This document shows positions 44,607 through 54,793 of a stretch of 64,000 nt of DNA, piece after piece; position 1 is the first letter of the stretch; the number at the start of each line of letters is the position of its first letter. The notes beneath the pieces were generated by a model, which was not told the origin of the DNA, ran no database searches, and was given only the letters and a program-made list of their open reading frames with translations. The translations under genes were made by a program, and so were the position numbers. The DNA is from Aradus depressus (taxonomy: Eukaryota > Arthropoda > Insecta > Hemiptera > Aradidae), in assembly GCA_963662175.1 (NCBI GenBank), contig OY759222.1, positions 14,890,222 through 14,954,221 on the forward strand. Reading direction: 5' to 3'.

Positions 44607-44939
44607 CGAGGGCGCTGGTAGCTCAGTGGTATGCGTGCTTGACTTCTGAGCTCAAGAACATGGGTTCATAACCCGACCGTTAGTTTATTTTATCTAGAAG
44701 GCAAAAAGAACTTAAGCACGCCTTCAGATGGGACGTTAAGCGATGGTCCCGAGTCTGTACGATGTCAGGTACTCGTTACAGACCCCTGCCCTAGGTGAAT
44801 AAATATTTAGGTTAGACAACATTTAGGACTCCCACAGTAGAGTCGGGCTCATGTCCACCAGAGTGACGAAAGAGCGCTCTGGTAGTAGGCGATATGACCT
44901 CGTAGTTAAAGCCCGGGCATGAGTCGTAAAACCTAACCT
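44607..44939 (+). mobile_element. SINE family 1, near full length
   Basis: Complete head (GGGCGCTGGTAGCTCAGTGG), body and CCTAACCTA tail. The flanks ATTGTCAGATTT (44595-44606) and ATTGACAGATTT (44940-44951) form a 12-bp target duplication with one mismatch. Confidence 0.92.
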
Positions 44940-45117
44940 ATTGACAGATTTTCTTAGTCATGTATCTACTTAATAAATAATCCACATTACAGTGTGTAAT
45001 TATTTACTGTTTTCCTGCTTAAAGTCCAAAAGAAAACTTATTTGAAGACACAAGGTTGTCTTTATATAATTAATAAATACCACTGGTACAAAAGGAACAA
45101 CATTATTACAGTTAGTT

Positions 45118-45396
45118 ATTATGACTCATGCCCGGGCTTTAACTACGAGGTCTTATCGCCTACTACCAGAGCGCTCTTTCGTCACTCTGGTGGTCATGAG
45201 CCCGACTCTACTGTGGGAGTCCTAAATTTTTATTCACCTAGGTCAGGGGGTTTAACGAGTACTTGACATCGTACAGTCTCGGGACCATAGCTTAGCGTCC
45301 CATCCGAAGGACGGCGTGTTTAAGTTTATTTTACCTCCCAGATAAAATAAACTAAGGGCCTCCGCCAGGTTTTGAACCGACGATCTTGAGCCAACA
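45118..45396 (-). mobile_element. SINE family 1, copy lacking the head end
   Basis: The - strand copy runs from the GGGCTTTAACTACGAGG block through the central block to the B-box region (GGTTTTGAACC as read on +). The A-box part and CCTAA tail are missing. Confidence 0.85.
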
Positions 45397-45399
45397 TTA

Positions 45400-46360
45400 C
45401 TTACATTTTTAAAAGTCAATACACAACCAAATATTAAAAAACTGGTTCAAATAAACAATGGTTGTTTTCATTTATAAGTATTTACATTTTAAACTAATTG
45501 ATAACTATTTACTAATACAATCCATAAAACAGCTATCTCAATCTCTTCCCTCTCCATCCGCAATCTTACCCGATACATATAGAATAACTGGAACCCAAAT
45601 TACTCATCCAATACCATTGGTCAGATTTAACTATGTTCTTATATGAATAACAATATTAAAATATTTAAAAACATGAAGAAAAAAATACTTTTAAACACAA
45701 ACGAACAAAACAGATTATTTGAATGGAAATAAACAGATGAACATAATATGTTCATCTCAATAAATTGATTAACAATGAACCAAGTAAATTCGAATATCAA
45801 GTTTACAAAATAGAATGACCAAACAATGAATACATGTAATAACCTACTGATAAACATAAATGAGTCAGTTCCTAACAAAATGTTTAAATATAAACGAAAA
45901 ACATTCGTAATTTATTCTGTCCCATGACTGGTGCACGCGGAAGATGGATTACTGTCTGTTATATGACCTTGAAGCACTTAAAACTGACAGTTCGTCAAAG
46001 AAGGCACTAATCCTATTCAAATATGTATATATGTACATATTTAGTTGGGTGATTATCAGCTGAGGTCCTCAGATATTTCAAAATATATGTCAGCATCTCA
46101 GGAGGTACCGAGTCACGAATTGCTCTTCTAAGGTAAACATAATTAAGTGACTTAGTACTGCTTACCACTCGTACTTACAAGGGGACCTTACAGTGTGTTT
46201 CAATGAAAATATTTCTCGTGTTTCTACATCGAAAAATGGGCCTTCTGAGCAAAGAAAAAAAAAATGTAGGTGTGAAAATGGCCCAAAATTGCATTCGCAA
46301 AACTGCCACTGCTCCTAGCTCCCTTAATCAATTTCAATGAAATTTTCAGGGATGTTTGTA
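45400..46360. other. Intergenic sequence between regucalcin genes B and C
   Basis: AT-rich DNA with only short ORFs. No recognised feature. Confidence 0.4.
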
Positions 46361-46363
46361 CAT

Positions 46364-46975
46364 CAAAAACTATTAGACACATGTATAGGGGTTGATTAAC
46401 TTAACAAATTAACCCCAGGATGCCCAGAATAAAATATTCAATATGAGGGTTTACTGTGCCATTATGGAGGGCTAAAAACCAACTACAGTATTAATCGATA
46501 AATGGTTTCCAAACTTTAATTTCTCACCTCACAAAACCCTCGTATTATCGCGAATTTTAGATTTCAATAAAGCAACTTGCACGCTTGTTTCCAAAAAATG
46601 GCGTTTTTCTTAAACGTGATTTTCGAGCGATAACGCAGAACGATTTTACTACCATTTGACCTCTAACAAGTCTCCTCAAACATAACAATTAGGTTATTTT
46701 TTAGTAGTTTTGAAATATTATGAAATTGTTTAACAATTAATAAATGAGTTTCATAATGCACTGTACAGAATAAGGATTTTTTTTTTTTTTAAGAAAAACG
46801 CAATTTATTGAAATCTATCGATAATTTATCGGATACATCCTGTAGTTGATTTTTAGCCCTCCACAGTGGCAGAGTAAACCCTCATATAGAATATTTTATT
46901 CTGGCCATCCTGGGGTTTATTTGGACAAACCCCTATAAATGTGTCTAATATTTTTCGATGTACAATCTTCGTGTT
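46364..46975. repeat. Imperfect inverted repeat with ~150-bp arms
   Basis: Left arm 46364-46510 and right arm 46820-46975 are inverse copies. Shared blocks are TATTAGACACAT, then AACCCCAGGATG, GAATAAAATATTC, GAGGGTTTACT and GGAGGGCTAAAAA. The homology may extend further outwards. It is probably part of a larger DNA transposon whose ends I could not fix. Confidence 0.75.
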
Positions 46976-47481
46976 AAGCCTAAACCTCTACCCGTTTGCT
47001 ACTCAAGACTTAATCAAAAATCTTTTAAAATAAAACTTGTAGAGAAACCTGAAAGGCACATTTTTTTTTATGGAATACGATTCTTTACTGGTCACATGGT
47101 TTGAGATATATGGCAAAAACCGTTCCAAAATGTAATTTTGAAACCCATTTTTTAGTTGTTTGCTCGATTTACGCGAAAACAGTTACCTAGTCCTGTCGAA
47201 AAATTGATCCTTACCAAAAATGTTTCAAATTAAATTTTCAATCGCTTATCTGTTCTCAGATTTGAGCCGGGACTAATACGATTTTAATTATAGCGATCCA
47301 AATAATGTAAAATAAATTCCTGTAGGAAATAATTCGAAGTAATGTTTTAATTGTAATCCATAGCAAATAATTTTAAAATATGGTTCAATTAAAGGTAGGT
47401 TATTGATTTTTAAAAAAAAAAGTAAATATGTTATGTGGCCATTATAGGACTTGGTTATACTAACCACTCTTTCTCTCTCTC

Positions 47482-47515
<34 letters not shown>

Positions 47516-48164
47516 TCATTTCACACTGGTATTACTGCGTATAAGAAAGTCACTATCAGATTTACGCTACAGTGAAACAAAGAAAACTGACACCATCACA
47601 TTACTTCCATATACTCTTAGTAATGTCAGTATAAAATTTATTTGAGGGGGGGGGGGGGGGGGGGGGGGGGGGAGGGAGGGATCGGTATAAGAAAGTCGTA
47701 TTTATTTTTAATCCGTTTTAATAAAAAAAAATAACACTAATAAAAACAAGTTTAAAATTACTATTTAAACATTACGTTTGAGCTATGTCAAACGGTAATT
47801 TATTGTAAATTCTTTGAAACGTATATATATATTGGTCCTCTTTCAAATCTTACGGCATCTTGATGGTCGGAAATTTACATACCTATATGTAATTTTATAA
47901 GTTTACATTATAAATACATATCCCCCCCAAAAAAACGTAAATTAATAAAAATGAACTATTCGTTAAGATACTCAAAATCAAATAATGGATGAACACACAA
48001 ATTGAGAAAGCTGTTATACAACAGCAATTAAGTATTTATGTCCTTTTTCATGACCCTAGAGAAACGATTTTCTGTCTTTTTTCGAAACCACATTCATTGT
48101 CTTGAGAAGTGGGGCGTTACGTCTCAAGGATATCTTACATAAAAGACATACTTATATGTTCAGC
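46976..48164. other. Intergenic sequence upstream of regucalcin gene C
   Basis: No gene is seen. It contains C30 (47483-47512) and G27 (47646-47672) homopolymers. The promoter of gene C should lie here, but no convincing core element is recognised. Confidence 0.4.
47483..47672. repeat. Paired C30 and G27 homopolymers
   Basis: A 30-bp C run preceded by a CT-repeat, and a 27-bp G run followed by AGGGAGGG, enclose 133 bp. They are inverse of each other and may be the edges of a small element. Confidence 0.8.
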
Positions 48165-51100
48165 ATGTTTCAACACACCTACATTCTACTTTGTCTTATG
48201 GGATTAAGGTACAAACCATATTTTTCTATATATTATTTTTTATTTATTTATTTAAAATAAAATATCAGAAAAAGTTATATACAAAATGTACTAGCTGGAC
48301 CAGTGAAGATCCTATAATTCGACAAATCAGTGAACCAGTGGAACATGGAGAAGGACCACACTGGGATCAAAAACAGCAAACATTGTACTTTGTCGATACT
48401 TCAGGTTTTGGATTTCATAGTTATCGGCCAAAAACTCAGGAACACAAGAGCATCACTTTAGGTAACAGTTAAGCATTATTATATTTTCAAGGGAAACGTT
48501 TTTTCTACTATACTTTCTTGTTTTATTATCATAAGTTTTTTTTAAATTTTAAATATAATAGGTAGCACAGTTGGTGTAGCAATCCCAATAGAAAACAACC
48601 AAAATAAATTTGTCGTTGGGCATGGAAGGAATGTGTCAGTTCTTACCTGGGATGGACAATCGAAAAACTATCAACTTGAGCATATTTACACAGTGGATGA
48701 GGATAAGCCTAAAAACAGATTTAATGATGGAAAAGCTGATCCGAAAGGACGTCTATGGATTGGTAAGTATCACTAATAAATCAAAACACAACTAAAAAAA
48801 AACACTATTTGCGACCGAAAGGGTCTGTCCACACTTTCATATTGCCAGGTTGAATATCTTCTTGTCGAATATCTCGTCTAGTTTGTGCTTGAATTTCTTT
48901 GTACTTTTCTGGATGTAACATAGGATGTATCATTATTGGATATGAGGCAACACCGATAGCTCCTACCAGTGAGGCTATTAATATAGTATTCTGCCATGAT
49001 TTTCTACGGTGACTCATGATTATCACGTTTCACTAAACTCTAAATTATTTTGATAAACTTTTGGTAAAAGAAACAAGAAAATTACCTTCCTTGGGTTCTA
49101 TTTATCGATAGATGGAATTCGATATTTTGAGAGAAATAAAATAATTATTCGAAAAAATACCTACTGGAGCAAAGATTGAAACTAAATTAGATTCCTGAAA
49201 ACTGTATTTTTCTTTATTTATATGATTTATTATATACATATTTATTATTTATATACACATATTTTTTTTGGTTTGTGTAAGGAGATTCTCAATTCGTATA
49301 TCATATATTTTCCAGTATATAATATATTTATCAGCATCATTTTACCCATTTATTATTTTGCTTTTTAAAAAAGCTATTACAGACGTTTCGGTAAGCACTC
49401 CCATCATCAGTATCTATTATTTATTTGTTCTTTATGTCAAGTTCCTTCACTTGACAATTCTGTAATTCCTTCTGTCAATCAAAATCTCCCTTTTATACAA
49501 TATATTTATTGAGTTGACGTATTTATTCTAACACCAAGTTTATATGTATGTTCTATAAAAAACCACTCAGTGTATATGTATGTTCTATAAAAAGAAAGTT
49601 TCTGATCGAAAAATGAAATGCTAATAATATAATGTAATAATGTTATCATACAGAAGAAATAAATTATAGCTAATGATGATGAGAGTGGTTACCGAGATGG
49701 CTGTAATTGCTATTTGTTAAAAAGAAATGGGAGAAGTGATGCTGTTATAAGTATTTTATGTATATAATTTTTCATATATAATAGATTTCATTTTTTGTCA
49801 TCGAAAATATTACAATAGGCTATAGCAGAGATGTAGGAACTTTTATAATAATAATAAAAACAAAAAGGAAATTCCCTTCCAATTGTTTACAAATTTTTAC
49901 TAATTGAAGGGGCAAGAGAACTGGATTGGTTGGCTTTGGTTAAATGGAGAATTAGTTATAATACTTCATCCTAATAATCATTGAGCGACCATAAATAGCA
50001 GTTTTAGAAAATGGCGATAAACTATTTTGAATCAATGAATGAAATGTTTTTTTAAAAGAATGCCCTGTTTCAAAGTATCTTATACATCTTTGCTAATTTG
50101 TTTAATCATAGTTAGTTATTATGACTCATGACCGGGCTTTAACTACAAGGTCATATTGTCTACTACCAGAGCGCTCTTTCGTCATTCTGGTGAATATGAG
50201 CCTGATTCTACTATTGTCCTACATTTTGCCTAGGCTAGGGGTCTTTAACAAGTATTTGACATCGTATTGGCTATGGTCATGTTACTTTTCAGGAACGGTG
50301 GGCCCCGACAATGCAGCCGGAGTTGTAATGGACCAAGCATCGCTGTTTACTCTCTACAAACATTGTACTCTGGAAAAGGTTCTTACTCCAGTCAGTATTT
50401 CCAACGGGCTAGCTTGGAACAGACAAAATAACGTTATGTATTACATTGACTCTCCAACTCGGAAGATTGAAGCCTTTGATTACAGTCTGTGCAACGGAAA
50501 AATAGGTGAGCTAATAATATATATAAGATCATGGGGGAAGAACCAACTATTTAAGGCGTTTGGAGAGAAATTGAGTGGAAGATTAAAACGCTAAAGAAAA
50601 GTAGCCGGTACTCTCCCTCCAAAGCCAATCGACCAAAAGACAAAAACTCGATATTTGACTTAGATAGTGTGTGTAGATATATTCATTACAACGGCAGTTA
50701 TTAAAGCTTTTGAGTCGAGCCTCTTCTCTGATAACCACTATCCTTCTGGCCGATTTAGCTAAAAATCATTAGGTGTCGTCCTTATGAGGTTCTGGGGACA
50801 CATATAAAATTTCGTGTCGATAAATTCATTCTATCGGGAGTTATACTCCCAGGAGTTATAGACACACCATTTTTTTTTTTTTCATTTTTGGAATCAGGGG
50901 ATTAGGAAAGATGAAATACCGGTGAAAACTCATCAAATTTCTGACCAATAACACAACTTTCTTATCCTGAAGCTGGAGAAATAATAATGACAGTCGGTTT
51001 TTCCCCCATGTTTTTTTTAATTAATTTTCAGGTTGGTGTTTTGTAACAATTTTTCATTTTTAAATTCATAGAAAACCGTCGTACTCATTTTGATTTGAAC

Positions 51101-54100
51101 AATTACAACATCACTGGAGTTCCCGATGGTATGACCATCGACACAGAAGACAATTTGTGGATCGCAATCTGGGGAGGATCGAGGGTAACTACATTATTCA
51201 ATATTCTAATAGTTTTAATTAATTTATTAATCCTGTCGCCCGTTAAAATTAATCTGACGAAATTAGTTTAGTAGTTCGAACAAAGCTATCTTGTTAACCG
51301 AAAGTAATACAGTCCTCTACGAAAAGAATTTAACATCACAAATTAGTTACAATGAAATTTTTTGAGGACGGAGGGGACATCAATAAATGTATTTACATAC
51401 TTTATGGAGAGTCCCATGGGACTCAACTAGAAGTTATGTTTTACAAAAGTATTCATTGATCTTTCGATTTTAATAAAATACAGAAAACACAGGAATTACA
51501 AATGATTATGGAAGATATGGAAATTTGAATACAAAATTAGTATGTGTTAGCTATTTAGTTTAAGCTCTACGGGTACTTCTTATATCTCGTCCAAGCTTTT
51601 AACGTTATATATTTGGGCGCACAGTCCCACCATGGTTTGCGGGTTCGAATCCCGTCCGGGAGTGAGTTATATGTCGTAAATAATTAGATAACACAGTGAC
51701 ATGGGTAATACGCATCGAACAGAAGGCCAAAAAAACGATATATTCAGTTCATTTTAACAACTTTTTCTTTTATCCTACTCCCACCTTTGGCATTTCAGCC
51801 ATGCTCTGTCTTGCAGCCCAATATAGTGACGCCTTGTATTTATCGTGGGTCATGTTATCCCGGGCTTGGACAATATCATCCAGCGCAGAGCAGGACGGAA
51901 GATGGTCCCCTGTCATTTCCCCATCGTTGCAGAGTGGGCATATCGGCGAGTCGGCCACGGCCCCACAGTAGAGTCGGGTTCAGCACTCTGGTAGTAGGTG
52001 ATATGACCTCGTAGTTAAAGCCCGGGCATGAGTCATAATAACTAATAATAAAATTGAAATATTTATACATTACTTCCGTCTACGTGCACATGCCTCAATT
52101 ACAGTATAAGCAATGAAACTAGTTGATTTTGCAAGTAGGGTTCTCATTTTTGTATATTTTTCAACAGGTGATCAAAGTCTCCCCAAGAGGTGAGCTACTA
52201 CAGACAGTGTGGTTTCCCGTTGAGAGAGTGACCTCATGTACCTTCGGCGGAGAAGACCTCCGCACCCTATATGTCACCACTATGAAGACGGGACTCACTG
52301 TCGAACAGTTGGCCAAACAGCCACAAGCTGGGTCACTCTTTGCGGTAGAACACCTAGGAGTCACTGGTGAGAAACAAATACTAGGAATAACTATTTGTAC
52401 CTGACTTTTATTACTGAATCATTTGAAAAAAAAAAATAATGCTACAAATATGGGTGTGACATGAAGTGAGAACCAAAATCTGAAAAATCAATTAATGTTC
52501 GATTTTTTTTAAAATTCCGAACACTCAATCCAGTTGGGCATTTATAAAATTTTCAAATACGTCTTCTACTCATTACCAAAATGATTTAACATTTTCTTAA
52601 GATATATAGTTTCAACACAAGAATAACACTTTCTAAATAAGTTTCACAAAACCTAGTTTTTCTTTTCTTTACACAAAATAATTAATTTGATTATTTTTAA
52701 TTTAAATTCAAGGATATTAGGGAGTAAAATAAAAATATCAAAGTAAATATCACACTTTTTGTTAGACAAACGAAACGTTTACTACGAACTTCTCACAAGA
52801 GAAAACCTTTGGTTAATTATTCATAGTTAGCCTACTGAGCTCAAGATCGATGGTTCGAAACCCGGTCGAGACCCTTAGATTATTTTATCTGGAAAGTAAA
52901 AAAAAAAAACTTGAGAACGCCGTCCTTCGGATAGGACGTTTAGCAATGTCAGCCACTCGTTAAATACTCCCTCCCACACTTTCGGAGTGATTCCGAAACA
53001 GACAGAAACATTTCCCAAGATTGATACAGGGGAGTTCCATCAGTGCCGGCCCGAGGTGGAGCGAGATCCAATTATGGCGCCCCCCCTTGCTTGCCCCTAA
53101 TATATACCAGTTGTGCGTGCAAGTCTCTGTCTAATTTGTCGATTGAAAACAGCCATGCTCGTTGGCACTGTACTCTTCACAGTATCTATACCAGTGGTGC
53201 CCCGCCCGCGTCTCAACAGATAAGGTCATTCACATACCATACTAGCCCCACAGGCTCGCAATCAAAATATTGAAAAGCGAAAAAATATTTTTTATTTATC
53301 TTTACCATTGAGGCGCCCCCTGGGACTTGGCGCCTGGATCGGCCGCTCCGTTGGCCCTATGGTAAGGCCGGCCCTGATTTAGATGAGAGATGGACAAAAA
53401 TGTAGACATCCCTTTGCATTAGGACAACGATTATTATGATTTTTGAGTACACTCCCCCTAATTTCATGTCGATACATTCATTACATCTGCAGTTGTTGGG
53501 TTTTTGAGTTAAGCCCTTCCTTCCCCCTGAAAATTAATAATTATAATTATCGTCCTAATGGGTTTCTGGATACACAAATATAAGAAACATATCGTGTTCA
53601 CAGACAGAACTTTGTTTTTTTTTCTTATTTGGAATCATGGTGTCGGAAAACATGAAAATCCGGTGAAAACTCAACATAGAATTTCTGACAGATTAAGTGG
53701 CGTCCAGATTAGCGAACACGAACCGAGCATTGATCTCTGCGCATGCGCCAGACGAGGAAGCCATGTTCGTCCCCCGATCCGCGAGTTGTTGGTTTTTTGA
53801 CGAAACATCAAAGGGTGTTCGGTTCGGCCTGCGGCCGTGTGTGGACATGGAGCCGAGCAGACCGTGGATTGTAACCTTCTAAATACTTGTTTGCCTTGGA
53901 TCTTTTTAAATAATTATTATTTATATTTTTTAATTATATTTATAAATTATTATATATTTTTATCTTTGATATGAAATCGTCAACAATAGAATGGCCTCAG
54001 AGGCTAATATTGCAATTCGCGGCCGCCCTCAAAGTCCGTCCCATTATTTGGGACTTAAAAAATAAATACGCCGCAATAGCTTTATTATTCATTATAACAA

Positions 54101-54530
54101 AGGTTCAACAGATATAATTTAATCACCAAAGTAAAATACTGAAACTGAAAAAATAAGAAAGAAAGAAAGAAATCACAAAATAACCTTATTACCTATGTTC
54201 TGACCTGTGGTCGTGTAGTGCTCGGCTCTGGGTGAACATTGGCACCGAACGCCGAGCCGAGCACTGCTCTGCATGTTGCTTGGTTCGTGTTCGCTAATCT
54301 GGACGCACCTTTACATAACTTCCCTTATACTTCGTATATTAGTGGGAGTAAAATCATGTTTTTGAAGCTCTTTTTAATGTGTCTCTGTTAATATTTTGTA
54401 GTTTTCATACTTATTGTATTCTAATTATTGATAATGATGTTTTTGTTGATCAGGAACTGAGGGAAGAGAGGCAGCTGCCTGTCTGGCTGACCCCAACAGG
54501 GCTTCCAGGTGGTTGGACGGACTCTGGTAA
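48165..54530 (+). CDS. Regucalcin-like (SMP-30/gluconolactonase family) gene C, complete model
   Basis: The proposed exons are 48165-48208, 48295-48461, 48562-48762, 50293-50505, 51072-51184, 52168-52366 and 54454-54530 (stop TAA). The total of 1,014 nt gives 337 residues. The short first exon encodes MFQHTYILLCLMGL, a possible signal peptide; it is the least certain part. Its acceptor (TAG|CTGG) is conserved as TAG|TTGG in gene B, which supports it. Family active-site residues are all present: GEGPHW (Glu), RFNDGKADPKGRLW (Asn), ISNGLAWN (Asn) and PDGMTID (Asp). The C-terminus RWLDGLW differs from SSKKSC in A and B. Expected product: a six-bladed propeller metal-dependent lactonase/calcium-binding protein, possibly secreted. 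SMIM20 lies antisense in its third intron. A poly(A) signal AATAAA is at 54610. Confidence 0.85.
48805..49017 (-). CDS. SMIM20: SMIM20/MITRAC7 homologue (cytochrome c oxidase assembly)
   Basis: A single-exon ORF of 70 residues starting at ATG 49017 (MSHRRKSWQNT). One transmembrane segment (about residues 10-28, ILIASLVGAIGVASYPI) is followed by a charged tail. The tail contains PEKYKEIQAQTRRDIRQEDI and ends in the strongly conserved VWTDPFGRK. Length and layout match small integral membrane protein 20, an inner-mitochondrial-membrane protein that stabilises newly made COX1 in the MITRAC assembly intermediate. The gene is antisense inside an intron of regucalcin gene C, only 42 bp from an exon of that gene. 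A DRE-type motif TATCGATA (49103-49110) lies 86 bp upstream of the ATG. A GAAG|GTAATT donor-like site near 49084 suggests a 5'-UTR intron is possible. Confidence 0.9.
   Translation of the reverse strand: MSHRRKSWQNTILIASLVGAIGVASYPIMIHPMLHPEKYKEIQAQTRRDIRQEDIQPGNMKVWTDPFGRK
49103..49110 (-). promoter_or_regulatory. DRE-like promoter motif of SMIM20
   Basis: The palindrome TATCGATA is the DREF-binding DNA-replication-related element of insect housekeeping promoters. Its position 86 bp upstream of the SMIM20 start fits a promoter role. Chance occurrence is possible in AT-rich sequence. Confidence 0.45.
49111..50111. other. Intron sequence of regucalcin gene C
   Basis: AT-rich. It includes a hammerhead-like block on the - strand (49383-49410) and a 30-bp near-repeat of TGTATATGTATGTTCTATAAA-type text at 49540-49592 (two copies of TATGTATGTTCTATAAAA). 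No gene is seen. Confidence 0.45.
49383..49410 (-). other. Hammerhead-core-like block (CTGATGA...GAAAC)
   Basis: On the - strand, CTGATGATGG, an 8-base spacer and CCGAAACG follow each other. This gives the CUGANGA and GAAA core boxes on either side of a short GG/CC stem. No matching third strand with a UH cleavage site is evident close by, so catalytic activity is unsupported. Confidence 0.35.
50112..50272 (-). mobile_element. SINE family 1 3'-half fragment
   Basis: The - strand copy contains the GGGCTTTAACTACAAGG and AGAGCGCTCTTTCGTCA blocks. It stops before the central block and lies 20 bp before an exon acceptor of gene C. Confidence 0.8.
50660..50990 (-). repeat. Interspersed ~140-bp-unit repeat, partial copy
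   Basis: Shares ATATTCATTACAACGGCAGT, then GTCGTCCTTATGAGGTTC and ATTTCGTGTCGATAAATTC with the 23455-25480 family, in reverse orientation. Confidence 0.6.
51612..51740 (+). mobile_element. SINE family 2, truncated copy
   Basis: Matches the family at 28536-28750 from CCACCATGGTTTGCGGG through the B box GGGTTCGAATCCCG to the GAAGGCC tail region. The 5' part is missing. Confidence 0.8.
51770..51960 (-). mobile_element. LINE ORF C-terminal zinc-knuckle fragment
   Basis: The - strand frame reads DSPICPLCNDGEMTGDHLPSC, an assembled CX2C...HX4C motif found at the C-terminus of several insect non-LTR reverse transcriptases, followed by ALDDIVQARD. Only this tail is present. Confidence 0.65.
51964..52046 (+). 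mobile_element. SINE family 1 3' fragment
   Basis: Contains CACAGTAGAGTCGGG, GGTAGTAGGTGATATGACC and the AAAGCCCGGGCATGAGTC block without tail repeats. Confidence 0.8.
52828..52971 (+). mobile_element. SINE family 1, degenerate 5' half
   Basis: B box GGTTCGAAACCCGG and central block GCCGTCCTTCGGATAGGACG are clear. The A box and 3' half are missing. Confidence 0.75.
53041..53376. mobile_element. hAT-like MITE (CAGNGCCGGCCC ends)
   Basis: Left end CAGTGCCGGCCCGAGG, right end the inverse of CAGGGCCGGCCTTACC. Internal GGCGCCCCC text recalls the element at 29480-30211. The 336-bp element has no transposase. Confidence 0.65.
53395..53690 (-). repeat. Interspersed ~140-bp-unit repeat, partial copy
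   Basis: Contains TTTCATGTCGATACATTCAT, TTGAGTTAAGCCC and GTGTTCACAGACAGAAC, as in the copies at 30365 and 50660. Confidence 0.55.
53690..54310. repeat. GC-richer stretch with inverted ends
   Basis: GCGTCCAGATTAGCGAACACGAA (from 53700; core TCCAGATTAGCGAACACGAA) and its inverse TTCGTGTTCGCTAATCTGGA at 54282-54301 bound about 600 bp. GCATTGATC/GCCGAGCACT-type sub-terminal similarity lies inside the ends. This is most likely a MITE in the last intron of gene C. Confidence 0.65.
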
Positions 54531-54793
54531 GCAAATATACGAAAAACCAAACTATATATATTTTTTATTGTTCCTTGCCTCAATCGAATGGCACTTATAT
54601 TATACCAAAAATAAACAAACCAAAGAATTGTAACTATTTTTTCTTGTTGTTTTGTATTTTCTCATCTTGTATGTAGATTATAAGAATGAATATTAGTGAC
54701 ACATAAAATTTTCTGCAGAGATATTATTTAATATTTAATAAAAAATGAAGAACTTTTTTCTTTTTTAATATTGTCTATTTCACAATACATATA

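Noticed and set aside
48191..48472. ORF running without intron into the first exons of regucalcin gene C
   Set aside because: It begins with TTG, not ATG, and its N-terminal part is translated intron. A spliced ATG exon with a conserved acceptor fits better.
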